Shown here in pieces: positions 25,835 to 34,288 of a stretch of 53,507 bases of DNA (positions are counted from its first letter, which is position 1; each line of letters opens with the position of its first letter). The notes beneath the pieces are model-generated. The model was not told where the DNA came from. It did no database searches and was given only the letters and a program-made list of their open reading frames with translations. Source of the DNA: Clostridiales bacterium (lineage in GTDB: Bacteria; Bacillota; Clostridia; Christensenellales; Aristaeellaceae); contig SVGY01000017.1 of assembly GCA_015056145.1 (NCBI GenBank), positions 1 through 53,507 of the forward strand, read 5' to 3'. Both the position numbers and the translations under genes were made by a program.

Positions 25835-26299
25835 ATGGATGATTGGAAAAAAGATCGTATCGGCTCTGCGCTCCGGGGTGAAAATCCCATGGTGATCACC
25901 CGGATGAAAAGCGGATTTGCTGTAATGGGAGATTATCAGTTTTTTCCGGGGTACTGCGTGCTGCTGGCATGTCCGGAAGCGGGTTCCCTCAATGAGCTTT
26001 CCGCAGAGGACAGGAAACAATATCTTTTTGATATGACCCTCATGGGCGACGCCATCATGGCGGTAATGAAACCCACCAGGCTGAATTATGCCACCCTGAT
26101 GAACGATTTCCACAGCCTGCACACCCATATTCATCCCCGGTATGACTGGGAAGCGGAAAAGTACAAAAAAGGACCGGTATTCCTATACCCTCATGAGAAA
26201 ACTTTCTCCAAAGAGGCAGAGTACAGCGAGGAAAAGCACGGAGAAATCCGAAACCAAATCCGGGCAGAACTGGAACGACTGATGAAGGAAAACTATTGA
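25835..26299 (+). CDS. HIT-family (histidine triad) hydrolase-like protein
   Basis: A 154-residue protein with the triad H96-x-H98-x-H100 in HSLHTHIHPRYDWEAE, the active-site motif of the HIT/Ap4A-type nucleotide hydrolases and transferases. The GYCVLLACPEAGSLNELS strand and the helix with DMTLMGDAIMAVMKPTRLNYA match the HIT core. Substrate unknown. AGAGGAGG precedes ATG 25835; the frame runs upstream but without a ribosome site. Single gene with a hairpin terminator after the stop. Confidence 0.82.
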   Translation: MDDWKKDRIGSALRGENPMVITRMKSGFAVMGDYQFFPGYCVLLACPEAGSLNELSAEDRKQYLFDMTLMGDAIMAVMKPTRLNYATLMNDFHSLHTHIHPRYDWEAEKYKKGPVFLYPHEKTFSKEAEYSEEKHGEIRNQIRAELERLMKENY

Positions 26300-26303
26300 T
26301 GAA

Positions 26304-26336
26304 AAAGCCTCCGTATCCTTGCTGTACGGAGGCTTT
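26304..26336 (+). terminator. Terminator of the HIT gene
   Basis: AAAGCCTCCGTA / TACGGAGGCTTT, a 12-bp perfect stem with a 9-nt loop; the following T run is weak. Confidence 0.7.
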
Positions 26337-26496
26337 CGGTTTGCTGAGGCAGTTGCGGGAGGAAGCTTTCACAACGAAGCGGATCCGGGTATATTTTGTC
26401 ATGAGCGGGACAGCGGGCGGAGGAAGAACACAGTTTTTTCAGTAGCCCGCTGCCTGTGCCTGTGATACAATATACCCACAGGAAGAAGGTGGTTTT

Positions 26497-27333
26497 GTGC
26501 TGCAGCTTACTCATAGGTATCATCCCATTACCGGCACACCCTTTCAGCAGGACGAAACCTACCGGGAGTATGCGCCCTGTGCTGCACTCAGGCCATATAT
26601 CCGCTGCTTCTGGGGCACGGAAAGACCCGTTGCGCTGCCGCCGGGAAAGGACGAACCGGGCATCGTGATCCCCGATACCTGCATGGACATCATTTTTGAT
26701 CTGAACTATACCCAAAACAGCGCTGCAAGCTTCTTTGCCGCCATTGACGAAGGCTCCTACCGTACCGGAGGCTGGCGCAGTGCGGATTTGACATCCACCT
26801 TTGCCATCCGGTTTTATGCATGGTCGGCGGCGCTGTTTACCCGGGAAAACCTTGTGGGCACAAAGAACCACCACTTTCCGGTGGATATGTTTTTTGCAGG
26901 TTTGCGAAGGCGGCTGGAACCCCTTTTGTGGGATGTACCGGACATAGGCAGCAGGATCACGATCACCGAAGGAATTCTGCTGGAAATGCTTGACGATTCC
27001 CGCTACAGTGCAGATGTGATGAATGCGGTGGATTACCTTATAAAAACTCATGGCCGTGCCAAAATTACCGACCTGTGCTGCATAACCGCAGCCTCCCAGA
27101 AGGGGCTGGAGAGGGCCTTCGGAAGGCAGATAGGCCTTTCCCCCAAGGCATTTTCAGGGCTTGTGCGCTACCAGCTGCTCTGGCAGGAGCTGCTGCGCCG
27201 CCCCGGCACGAATATCCAGGATCTGGTGGATCAATTTGGCTACACGGATCAGGCCCATCTTTTGCATGACTTCCGGCGGCGGCATCTGATGACCCCTTCG
27301 GAGGCGCTGGCGCTGGCGCATCGCAAAAAATGA
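26497..27333 (+). CDS. AraC-family transcriptional regulator
   Basis: A 278-residue protein. The N-terminal ~150 residues form a DUF6597-like sensing domain (CAALRPYIRCFWGTERP, PDTCMDIIFDLN). The C-terminal ~100 residues are a double HTH: KITDLCCITAASQKGLERAF and LVDQFGYTDQAHLLHDFRRR, with the usual second-HTH pattern GYTDQAHL-x-HDFR-R. The start is GTG 26497, preceded by AGAAGGTGG. It likely controls the adjacent 27397-28790 genes, 63 bp downstream, or the HIT gene. Effector unknown. Confidence 0.88.
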   Translation: MLQLTHRYHPITGTPFQQDETYREYAPCAALRPYIRCFWGTERPVALPPGKDEPGIVIPDTCMDIIFDLNYTQNSAASFFAAIDEGSYRTGGWRSADLTSTFAIRFYAWSAALFTRENLVGTKNHHFPVDMFFAGLRRRLEPLLWDVPDIGSRITITEGILLEMLDDSRYSADVMNAVDYLIKTHGRAKITDLCCITAASQKGLERAFGRQIGLSPKAFSGLVRYQLLWQELLRRPGTNIQDLVDQFGYTDQAHLLHDFRRRHLMTPSEALALAHRKK

Positions 27334-27396
27334 TGTCGATTTTTTACAATACGTTTTCTTCTGCGGATGTTATGCTACAAAAAAGGAGGCGGTATC

Positions 27397-28311
27397 ATGA
27401 ACACTTTCCAGAAGGCAGAAGCATTTATCTATCGCAACGCACGGCCCCTTGAGGTGGCACGGTGGCGGTATCACTTTGAGGGCAGCGCAAGGGAAGAAGT
27501 GCTCCGGGTGCTGGGGTACTATCAGAACCAGGATGGCGGCTTCGGGCACGGCATCGAGGCAGACAACTGGAATCCGCACTCTTCGCCCATTTCCACCCTG
27601 GATGGAACCATCATCCTTGACGAGGTCGGCCTGAGGGATGGAGATCACCCCATCATTCAGGGTGTTTTGCGCTACTTGGACAGCGGCGCCGATTTCGATC
27701 AGGAACACAATCAGTGGTGGGGCAGCGTGCCCACCAATAACGATTACCCTCATGCCTACTGGTGGGGTTACGATGGCAAGGATGCTTTCCAGTACAACCC
27801 CACCGCAGGGCTTGCCGCCTTTGCGCTGCGGTTTGCAAGCCCTGACAGTGCACTGTACCGCAAGGCGGAAACCATCGCCCGGGAAGCCCTGGCCTGGTTT
27901 ATGGAAAAAGCACCCTTTGAGGAGCAGCATGTGGCAGGCAATTTCATCAACCTGTACAGGACCCTCAAGGAAAAGCAGCTGCCCCTGACGGATATGGATG
28001 CATTTCTTGACAAGCTTCGTCAGCAGGTTCGGGCAAGCCTCTGCACCGACGCAAGCCGATGGGCTACCGAGTACACCGCAAGGCCTTCCAATTTCGGCAT
28101 CACACCGGAAAGTCCTTTTTATGAGGAGTTTGCTGATATTTGCCGGCAGGAATGCCAGTATTTCCGTGAACAGCAGCTGGAGGACGGTTCCTATCCCGTT
28201 ACCTGGAAGTGGTATAATGACTATCCGGAGTTCGAGGCAGCCCGGATCCGCTGGCAGGGAGTCATTACATTGCTGAATATGCTGTTTATGAAGGCCCACG
28301 GGCAATCGTAA
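27397..28311 (+). CDS. Terpenoid cyclase-fold (alpha6/alpha6 toroid) protein of unknown function
   Basis: A 304-residue soluble protein. The N-terminal repeat YYQNQDGGFGHGIEADNWNP (about 41-60) has the QW/prenyltransferase-like QxxDGGFG pattern. A related aromatic unit, REQQLEDGSYPVTWKWYND, recurs near residue 255. This suggests the toroid fold of squalene cyclases and prenyltransferases, but the DxDD cyclase motif is not seen, so terpene chemistry should not be assumed. Glycan-active enzymes with the same fold are an alternative. AAAGGAGG precedes ATG 27397. Followed by a VOC gene after 29 bp. Confidence 0.72.
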   Translation: MNTFQKAEAFIYRNARPLEVARWRYHFEGSAREEVLRVLGYYQNQDGGFGHGIEADNWNPHSSPISTLDGTIILDEVGLRDGDHPIIQGVLRYLDSGADFDQEHNQWWGSVPTNNDYPHAYWWGYDGKDAFQYNPTAGLAAFALRFASPDSALYRKAETIAREALAWFMEKAPFEEQHVAGNFINLYRTLKEKQLPLTDMDAFLDKLRQQVRASLCTDASRWATEYTARPSNFGITPESPFYEEFADICRQECQYFREQQLEDGSYPVTWKWYNDYPEFEAARIRWQGVITLLNMLFMKAHGQS

Positions 28312-28340
28312 ACAGCACCAGAGAAGGAAGACAGCGCCCT

Positions 28341-28790
28341 ATGGAAACAAAATGCATACATGTAATACCCCATCTGTCCTTTTCCGGAAACTGCGAGGAA
28401 GCCATTCATACATACATCGATGCCTTTGGCGGCGAAATATTCTGGCTGTCCCGCTGGTCGGAGGAAACCTTTGATGTAACGCCTGCACAGGCGGGCAAGG
28501 TAATGCATGCAGAATTTACGCTGGGGCAAACCCGCATGGCTGCATCCGATGCCTTCGGGGACGATGGGCAAAGCACACGCATTAAACTGATGATTCATAT
28601 GGATTCCATGGAGGATGCCCGCCGTGCTATCCACCTGCTGGCCCAGGGAGGAGAGAAGCTCTCCCCTTTGAAACCCCATCCCAAGCCGGATGATGGCGGC
28701 TGCGGCTCCGTGACCCGGGACCGGTTCGGCTACACATGGATCATCACCTGTCCCAATCCGGAAAAGAACGTCCGCCAAAGCAAGGGATAA
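28341..28790 (+). CDS. VOC-family (PhnB/glyoxalase-like) protein
   Basis: A 149-residue protein of the vicinal oxygen chelate superfamily, PhnB-like subgroup: PHLSFSGNCEEAIHTYIDAFGGEI at the start (two strands and a helix), VMHAEFTLGQTRMAASDAF in the middle, and DRFGYTWIIT near the end. The metal-ligand pattern is incomplete relative to glyoxalase I, so enzymatic activity is uncertain. Likely co-transcribed with the 27397 gene. Confidence 0.85.
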   Translation: METKCIHVIPHLSFSGNCEEAIHTYIDAFGGEIFWLSRWSEETFDVTPAQAGKVMHAEFTLGQTRMAASDAFGDDGQSTRIKLMIHMDSMEDARRAIHLLAQGGEKLSPLKPHPKPDDGGCGSVTRDRFGYTWIITCPNPEKNVRQSKG

Positions 28791-28975
28791 TCATTCTGCG
28801 AAAGATACCGCAGATTTTTCCTGCCGGTTGCAGGGTGAGGGTTTGTTGCAGAAAAACGCTGTAACAAGCCTTTTTTTGCTGCGATACGTTATTTGAAATC
28901 AATTTATTAAAAAATCTGTGAGGATTTTCTACGGAGTTCTGTCTAACAGGTGTAACGTTACAAGGAGATGAGACC

Positions 28976-29434
28976 ATGGACAAAGATTTTTTCGTCCGGG
29001 AGATTGAAGCCCACAGCGGCCTTCTCTATCGGGTGGCCTATACCATCCTCCGCAACGACGACGCCTGCAGGGATGCCATGCAGGATACGGCGCTGAAGGC
29101 ATGGGAAAAACGAAACACCCTGCGGGAAGAAAAGTATTTCCGCACCTGGCTTACCCGAATCCTTATCAACACCTGCTACGACACTGTAAAAAAACGCAGG
29201 CGCTTTGTCTCTGTGGAAGAGATCAGCGAGCCGGAAGTATCACCTCCTGAACCGTGGCTTCAGATGGCATTGCAAAATTTACCGGAAAAGCTGCGGCTGC
29301 CGTTGGTTATGTGTTACTCCGAGGGGATGTCCTATGCGGATATCGCCCAGGTGCTCAAACTGACGGAGGCGGCGGTACGGGGCAGGATCCACCGTGCCAA
29401 AGGACAACTTAGAAAGGAGCTGGAAGCAAAATGA
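28976..29434 (+). CDS. ECF-type RNA polymerase sigma factor (copy 1)
   Basis: A 152-residue sigma-70 family protein with only regions 2 and 4. Region 2 includes LLYRVAYTILRNDDACRDAM and TALKAWEKRNTLREEKYFRTW; region 4 includes LPEKLRLPLVMCYSEGMSYA and the HTH IAQVLKLTEAAVRGRIHRAK. It redirects polymerase to envelope-response promoters. ACAAGGAG precedes the ATG, just after a TGTAACGTTACA palindrome (28951-28962) that may be part of an autoregulated promoter. The gene overlaps the anti-sigma gene by 4 bp (ATGA), which gives tight co-translation. Confidence 0.92.
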   Translation: MDKDFFVREIEAHSGLLYRVAYTILRNDDACRDAMQDTALKAWEKRNTLREEKYFRTWLTRILINTCYDTVKKRRRFVSVEEISEPEVSPPEPWLQMALQNLPEKLRLPLVMCYSEGMSYADIAQVLKLTEAAVRGRIHRAKGQLRKELEAK

Positions 29435-30576
29435 AGCGTGAAAATCAATGGCTTGACCTGAAAAAAGCTTTTCGTGAAGAGCCGGCTTTCTGCCACGAAG
29501 CGCTGATGGATGCAGCCCGCTCCGTGAAGGAGGACGAACCTGTGAAAAAATTTTCTTACCGCACGATGATCATTGCAGCACTGATCATTGTGGCAATGAT
29601 GACGGTAGCAATGGCAGCAGGCGCCATGTTGGGCTGGAAGGACTACTTTGGCGCCGGGTACGAGGCCACTGTGCCGGGAGCAGGGCAGCGCATCATGAGC
29701 GAAGAAGTAAATCAGCACGAATTTACTCTGGGATCAATCCGCTTTACTACCCAGGAATTGATTTGCGACGGGCATGTGGCCATGGTTTCTACCAGGATTG
29801 CATGTGTGGATGGCAGCAAAGTGCTTTTGTGCGCCGAGCCCTCCGATTCCATTGGGGCTACCGGCGAGAATGGCAGACAGATAGCCACACGTCTGGGCGT
29901 GGATCCTGCTGTCACATGGGTGGACGCAGCAAAGCAGCTGGATTTGAAGCTTTATTCCGTAAGAGCCATTCTGGAACCACCGCAGGAATACGATGAAGGC
30001 GTTGGAATGGAAGACTTTATGTGGAACGAAGACGGCAGCCTGGTCTATTTCAACATGCATTTCCTGGCAGGCAACCCCACCGGAGAAAAGCTGAACACCC
30101 AGCTGTACCTGCGTGTGGCTGAAATCGATGCAAACACAGGCGATGAGAAGGAAGTTCTTTCCAACCGGGAAGAGCTCAGCATCTATCTGGAAGCCCCCAT
30201 CGAGGAACACACCTACATCAACCAGGGAGACTTTTTGGCCAGCGGTTTCTACCTGAAGGAAGTCAAAGCAGAACTGACGCCTCTGGGGCTGTATCTGTAT
30301 ACCACCTTTACTGCCGGGGAAGGCAAAACCGCAGATGACGCCTGGGCGCTCAGCGGTATCCGCTGGCTGGAAAAGGACGAAGAGACCGAATTCCCCGAGG
30401 GCATTTGTCTCAGCGGTACTTCCGTCAATGTGGAGCAGTTTCCCACAGTAGTCTGCACGAACATGCTCTCCCTGGACGCCATCCCTGAAACAATGGTGAT
30501 TGAAGTGCCGGATACGCCTTTTGTATCGGAGGAAACCATCAACCCCGGATACCAGCGGTTGATTTTTAACAAGTAA
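29431..30576 (+). CDS. DUF4179-type membrane anti-sigma factor (copy 1)
   Basis: A 381-residue protein with a cytoplasmic N-terminal region (about 1-46), one transmembrane helix (MIIAALIIVAMMTVAMAAGA) and a large extracytoplasmic domain with many beta-strand-like stretches. The arrangement and the pairing with an ECF sigma gene are those of DUF4179 anti-sigma factors, which hold their sigma partner at the membrane until a signal arrives. Start overlaps the sigma stop (ATGA). A strong terminator follows. Signal unknown. Confidence 0.85.
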   Translation: MKRENQWLDLKKAFREEPAFCHEALMDAARSVKEDEPVKKFSYRTMIIAALIIVAMMTVAMAAGAMLGWKDYFGAGYEATVPGAGQRIMSEEVNQHEFTLGSIRFTTQELICDGHVAMVSTRIACVDGSKVLLCAEPSDSIGATGENGRQIATRLGVDPAVTWVDAAKQLDLKLYSVRAILEPPQEYDEGVGMEDFMWNEDGSLVYFNMHFLAGNPTGEKLNTQLYLRVAEIDANTGDEKEVLSNREELSIYLEAPIEEHTYINQGDFLASGFYLKEVKAELTPLGLYLYTTFTAGEGKTADDAWALSGIRWLEKDEETEFPEGICLSGTSVNVEQFPTVVCTNMLSLDAIPETMVIEVPDTPFVSEETINPGYQRLIFNK

Positions 30577-30604
30577 GTTCAGCCAAAAACACCCGGAACA
30601 AACT

Positions 30605-30650
30605 GAACTGCATCCCATTTGAGGAAGAACAAATGGGATGCAGTTCTTTT
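30605..30650. terminator. Terminator after the copy 1 sigma/anti-sigma unit
   Basis: GAACTGCATCCCATTTG / CAAATGGGATGCAGTTC, a perfect 17-bp stem with an 8-nt loop and a short T run, between convergent genes. Confidence 0.9.
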
Positions 30651-30681
30651 CTATCGGGTAATTATGTTTTCTGTCGCTTTG

Positions 30682-31644
30682 TCAGGGCAATGATTCCACG
30701 GCGCTTCCCTGCGCATCGTACTCCGTACGGTTTACCTCGCTGCCTTCGTAATCGAATTCCGTTACGATTCTTCCGCCGTCCTCCAGGTATTCGGTATACA
30801 GATGCTCGTAGCTCCAGCTGCCCGCCTCGTCCCTATGGATGGCATAGGTAGCCTCCTCCACCAGCATGCCTTCGTTGTAACTCTTGTACCACAGTTTGTT
30901 GCCCATCTCGTCATAGCCGTAATCCGTGGTAAAGTCCATCACCCTGGTGCCGTCTGCCTCGTACATAACGCTGCTGATGCGGTCGCCATACTGGTTATCC
31001 ACCCAGACATAGCTGGTTCCATCATCAAAACGGCCGCTGATCCTGGTTTCGAGCGCCATTCCCTCTTCGCTGTAAGTGTATTCGTACAGTTCTTCAAAAA
31101 GCAGCACGCCCGCTTCATCGTAGTTGCATATAGCCGCAATGTTGCCGTACCGGTCGTATTCATTGCGGCTCCGGTAGCCGTCTTCGCTGTAGCTTTCCTG
31201 AACGGCGGGCAAGCTTTCGCCGTACTCATTCACGGCGTACTGCGTTTCTTCCACCAGAAAATCTCCGGTCCAGGTCTTGCTCCACAGCCAGCGTCCTTCG
31301 CCATCGTAGCCGTATTCATAGCTGTATTCACCGATGACGCTGCCATCTGCATCGTAAAATGTATTCCGGCGAAGATCACCGTTTTCGTAGTAATCGAATA
31401 CATCTGTGGTACCGTCATCAAAAAGCCAGATCTCGCTGCCGCAAACAGCACAGAAAATATCATCCACAACATGCATGGATACATCGGTCTTTTCGCCGCA
31501 ATCACAAGCATGCCAATGTTCCGTGGCATTTCTGTCCCAGGTTTCCGAAAACGTGTGCGTATGCTCTGCGAAGGCAACGGCAGCAAAAAGCGTGACCATG
31601 ACGGTCATCAGTACAGCGAGCGTCTTTTTGGCGTATCCGGTCAT
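30682..31644 (-). CDS. Secreted YD-like repeat protein with His/Cys N-terminal module
   Basis: A 320-residue protein. A signal peptide (about 1-26, ending VAFAE) is followed by a His/Cys-rich stretch (HTHTFSETW ... EHWHACDCGEK ... HVVDDIFCAVCG) that looks like a small metal-binding module seen in Clostridia surface proteins. About ten short repeats come next, with the pattern YD-x-x-G and alternating aromatic and charged residues (DYYENGDLRRNTFYDADG, YGYDGEGRWLWSKT, EYDRYGNIAAICNYDEAG), akin to RHS/YD or MORN-type repeats. No toxin domain at the C-terminus. It lies between the first anti-sigma gene and cassette B. Function unknown. Confidence 0.78.
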   Translation of the reverse strand: MTGYAKKTLAVLMTVMVTLFAAVAFAEHTHTFSETWDRNATEHWHACDCGEKTDVSMHVVDDIFCAVCGSEIWLFDDGTTDVFDYYENGDLRRNTFYDADGSVIGEYSYEYGYDGEGRWLWSKTWTGDFLVEETQYAVNEYGESLPAVQESYSEDGYRSRNEYDRYGNIAAICNYDEAGVLLFEELYEYTYSEEGMALETRISGRFDDGTSYVWVDNQYGDRISSVMYEADGTRVMDFTTDYGYDEMGNKLWYKSYNEGMLVEEATYAIHRDEAGSWSYEHLYTEYLEDGGRIVTEFDYEGSEVNRTEYDAQGSAVESLP

Positions 31645-31762
31645 ATGATCCTCCTTGCGTCGGCAGTTTGCCCCAGGGGCCCCGCCTTTCCCCCATCATA
31701 GCATATTTCCGGAGCCCGGGCCATACCTCCGCAGGCGGAAAGATATTCCAGCCGGAAAAGGC

Positions 31763-31975
31763 TTATTTTTTCTGGCGTCCCAGGCCGAGCACATAATCCG
31801 CACTTACGCCATAATACTGGCACAGTCTGCGCAAATGGTGGATAGGCATTTCGTTGATTCCTTTTTCATATCGGGAATAGACCTGCTGCGTGGTACCCAG
31901 CATAGCGGCGATATCCTTCTGCGACAGGTCTCTGTCCTCCCGCAATTCCCGCAAAATTTCATAATATTCCTTCAT
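31763..31975 (-). CDS. Cassette B XRE-family repressor
   Basis: A 70-residue HTH protein: LRELREDRDLSQKDIAAMLG, then TTQQVYSRYEKGINEMPIHH as the recognition region, then LCQYYGVSADYVLGLGRQKK. It is the counterpart of the 21897-22142 regulator. GGGAGG lies before the ATG. Its -10 (TATAAT at 31996-32001) reads leftward, away from the cargo promoter. A 20-bp dyad at the cargo promoter (32029-32048) is its likely operator. Confidence 0.9.
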   Translation of the reverse strand: MKEYYEILRELREDRDLSQKDIAAMLGTTQQVYSRYEKGINEMPIHHLRRLCQYYGVSADYVLGLGRQKK

Positions 31976-32021
31976 TTGGCTGTCCTCCCGAAGGAATTAT
32001 ATTTACATCACATATGGCGTA

Positions 32022-32051
32022 TTGACTTTTACACCACTTCTGGTGTAATAT
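32022..32051 (+). promoter_or_regulatory. Cassette B cargo promoter with embedded operator
   Basis: TTGACT (32022-32027), 18-bp spacer, TAATAT (32046-32051). The perfect dyad TTACACCA-CTTC-TGGTGTAA (32029-32048, 8-4-8) fills the spacer and enters the -10, so binding would exclude RNA polymerase. Confidence 0.75.
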
Positions 32052-32081
32052 ATAAAAAACTTCACAAAGGATGTGATCGCT

Positions 32082-32561
32082 ATGTCCCGTCAATGTCCCT
32101 TTCTGGAGTGGAGCGGCGGCTATCGGTGTCAGATCACTAAGGATAGGATTCTGACCGGTTCGGCCATCTACGAAAACTTCTGCAACAACTACGAAAGCGG
32201 CTACTCCCGTTGCCCCCACATGAAGGGCGACAACAACAGTTCCAGCTGCTTCATCACCAGCGCCTGCGTAAAGGCCAAAAACCTGCCCGACGACTGTCAT
32301 GAGCTGACGGCCCTCCGTGCCTTCCGGGACAACTGGTTGACTAACCAACCCGGCGGCAAGGAAGCCATCGAAGAATACTATGCCGTCGCCCCGGGCATTG
32401 TGGAAGCCCTCTGCAAAAAGACCGATGCCCAGCAACGGTTTGAATCGTTATATGCGGATTTCATTGTGCCCTGTGTGGCGTTGGTTGATGCAGGGAAGAA
32501 TGAAAAGGCGTATGAGCTTTATCGGGGAATGATGGATAGCTTGATGGAGGATATAATATAG
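32082..32561 (+). CDS. Cassette B CFI-box four-cysteine protein
   Basis: A 159-residue soluble protein. N-terminal cysteines are C5, C16, C34 and C44 (QCPFLEW, YRCQITK, ENFCNNY, SRCPHM). The CFI box SSCFITSACVKAK (54-66) and its trailing CHELTALRAFRDNW follow, and a helical C-terminus YAVAPGIVEALC...LYADFIVPC...KAYELYRGMMDSLMED completes it. The CFI-box C-terminal domain is a named family of unknown function, usually placed at protein ends. I chose ATG 32082 after AAAGGA; an in-frame GTG 9 bases upstream is too close to that site. It is followed by the membrane gene after 1 bp. Metal binding is inferred from the cysteines. Confidence 0.82.
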   Translation: MSRQCPFLEWSGGYRCQITKDRILTGSAIYENFCNNYESGYSRCPHMKGDNNSSSCFITSACVKAKNLPDDCHELTALRAFRDNWLTNQPGGKEAIEEYYAVAPGIVEALCKKTDAQQRFESLYADFIVPCVALVDAGKNEKAYELYRGMMDSLMEDII

Positions 32562-32562
32562 T

Positions 32563-33120
32563 ATGAGCTTTTGGACCGTTATTTTGATTTTAGTTGGATT
32601 CTTTCTCTTATTGAAATTTTCCTCTTTGTCTTTGAGCAACCCCACAAAAGAAAAAACATACTCTACTTCCACTCCCAGTCCTTCAACAGCATCAGTATAT
32701 GCAAATATGCCTAATGATGTGTATAAACAAACAGAGGCCCTTGCACGCCTCGTCAACTTTGTCTATACGAAATATCCTTTTATGAAAAATGATTTTGCTA
32801 AAGGAGTCCTGTCCATTTGGGAAAATGACGATGGAACCGACCATCTCAGCTTCTGGTTCGACTGGGATTGTGGTGGGGTTCGCAAAGAAATAGAAAAGAG
32901 CTACATGCTTGGCTCTGGCTTTTCTTTTCAAGATGAGGGATGGATAAAATATGAAAATCCGTCTGCATCCGGCCTCCATTCATGGTGCTATAACACCGTT
33001 TTGAACAGATATTATGCGGATCCTGTTATTGCCACATTGCAAAACAATTGTCCCGGTCTTGTTATTACAGCCCAGAATGCCACAAATAATCATGTAATAC
33101 TGGAGTTTCGATATCGGTAA
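32563..33120 (+). CDS. Cassette B membrane protein (FWT-type)
   Basis: A 185-residue protein with an N-terminal anchor (MSFWTVILILVGFFLLLKFS), a Ser/Thr/Pro-rich stalk (about 22-46) and a soluble domain with many aromatic residues (SIWENDDGTDHLSFWFDWDC). Its end, PGLVITAQNATNNHVILEF, matches the pattern of the cassette A membrane protein. It starts 1 bp after the CFI-box gene stop, so the two are translationally coupled. The codons are AT-rich compared with flanking genes. Followed by a strong hairpin. Function unknown. Confidence 0.78.
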   Translation: MSFWTVILILVGFFLLLKFSSLSLSNPTKEKTYSTSTPSPSTASVYANMPNDVYKQTEALARLVNFVYTKYPFMKNDFAKGVLSIWENDDGTDHLSFWFDWDCGGVRKEIEKSYMLGSGFSFQDEGWIKYENPSASGLHSWCYNTVLNRYYADPVIATLQNNCPGLVITAQNATNNHVILEFRYR

Positions 33121-33147
33121 TTTGCTCACAAAGGCATTTTATTTCAG

Positions 33148-33186
33148 CCCCCATGCTGCACGCAATTCCACCGTGCAGCATGGGGG
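33148..33186. terminator. Hairpin between cassette B and the second anti-sigma gene
   Basis: CCCCCATGCTGCACG / CGTGCAGCATGGGGG, a perfect 15-bp stem with a 9-nt loop. It lies between convergent genes, though no long T run follows in either direction. Confidence 0.7.
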
Positions 33187-33253
33187 TTCAACGCATCTAT
33201 GCCCCCTTACGAGGCCGGAGTTGTTTCGGTTTCTTCAGAAATCAGTTATTCCC

Positions 33254-34288
33254 TTATCTGACAGGACGGATGATGAACTGAACCGATCTTCCATCTCCAC
33301 TTGTGTACAAGTCAGAGTCATCCATTCCTTCTCTGTATTCAACAATACGATAGGTCAGGTAGCAGGTAATTCCATTTTCACCAATCAAGTTACTGTCTTC
33401 TCTGGCTGCTAATGCATTTGCTTCATAGTGGTCTTTCATATCCGGGTTTTTCTTTGCAAGGTCACGCATTTTCTGTTCATAATCATCCAGCAGCGAACTC
33501 AAATCTTCCTGCAATGAGCTTAGATCAAATTCTCCAACAAAGTAGACATCGCCATTGGTGCTTCTAAACATGTCAATGCTCCCAGGCATCGGCAGCTCTC
33601 CCGCTGTATTGTCGGGAAGATCAATGGAGACATGTGTTCCTGTATAATCGATCAAAAGAAGATGCTTTTGACTGTCATCCATCATATCTGCCACGGGGCC
33701 ATACCCTGGGATATTTCCATAACCGCGTGAAGCATCCTCCATCTCAATATCACTTCGCCAAAGCCAATGCACAGCACGATCTTCGCTGTCATCCGTTACA
33801 GTCGAAGAACCGCCTTCGCCGATATAACTTCCATCTGTATCCAAAGCCCACATGCTATGAAGCTCATCTAAATCCGGCTTTTTCGGAGTTGCTCTGAAAG
33901 ATATTGTCATGATATTTGCCTCTGGAGCCCATGAAGCATCCTGAATGACAATTTGTACGTCATCATCTTCACACTGTATCTGCTCCGGGTTTTCAACCAT
34001 GTTGGCCATAATTGCTTCATAGACTTCAGGGCGATTTGCTTTTTCATAGCTATTTCGATTGTTCCAATACCATTCTTGATTGTAAATCACACCTGCTGCC
34101 AAAGCAATAGTAGTGATAATGACCAAAACAACAGCAAGAACTGCAGAAGCAGAAAACTTTTTAGCCACAGGTTCTTCTCCTTTCGTATTCGCAATGATCC
34201 GCCGTGCCAGATAAGGATTTCCATTCAGGCCGGACATTATATGATTCAACGCTGACCTGATGCGTTCATCTTCCCTGCTTTCTGTCAT
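33254..34288 (-). CDS. DUF4179-like membrane anti-sigma factor (copy 2)
   Basis: A 344-residue protein with a cytoplasmic N-terminus (about 1-42), one transmembrane helix (ASAVLAVVLVIITTIALAAG) and an acidic extracytoplasmic domain. The layout is that of copy 1 (29431-30576), but the sequences have diverged widely. It overlaps its sigma gene by 4 bp (ATGA). Visibly AT-rich. Likely a regulator of the 34285-34812 sigma factor. Confidence 0.82.
   Translation of the reverse strand: MTESREDERIRSALNHIMSGLNGNPYLARRIIANTKGEEPVAKKFSASAVLAVVLVIITTIALAAGVIYNQEWYWNNRNSYEKANRPEVYEAIMANMVENPEQIQCEDDDVQIVIQDASWAPEANIMTISFRATPKKPDLDELHSMWALDTDGSYIGEGGSSTVTDDSEDRAVHWLWRSDIEMEDASRGYGNIPGYGPVADMMDDSQKHLLLIDYTGTHVSIDLPDNTAGELPMPGSIDMFRSTNGDVYFVGEFDLSSLQEDLSSLLDDYEQKMRDLAKKNPDMKDHYEANALAAREDSNLIGENGITCYLTYRIVEYREGMDDSDLYTSGDGRSVQFIIRPVR

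Noticed and set aside
27397..28311. Squalene-hopene cyclase or prenyltransferase
   Set aside because: Only the repeat pattern is shared. The DxDD acid motif is not seen, and the length is half that of cyclases.
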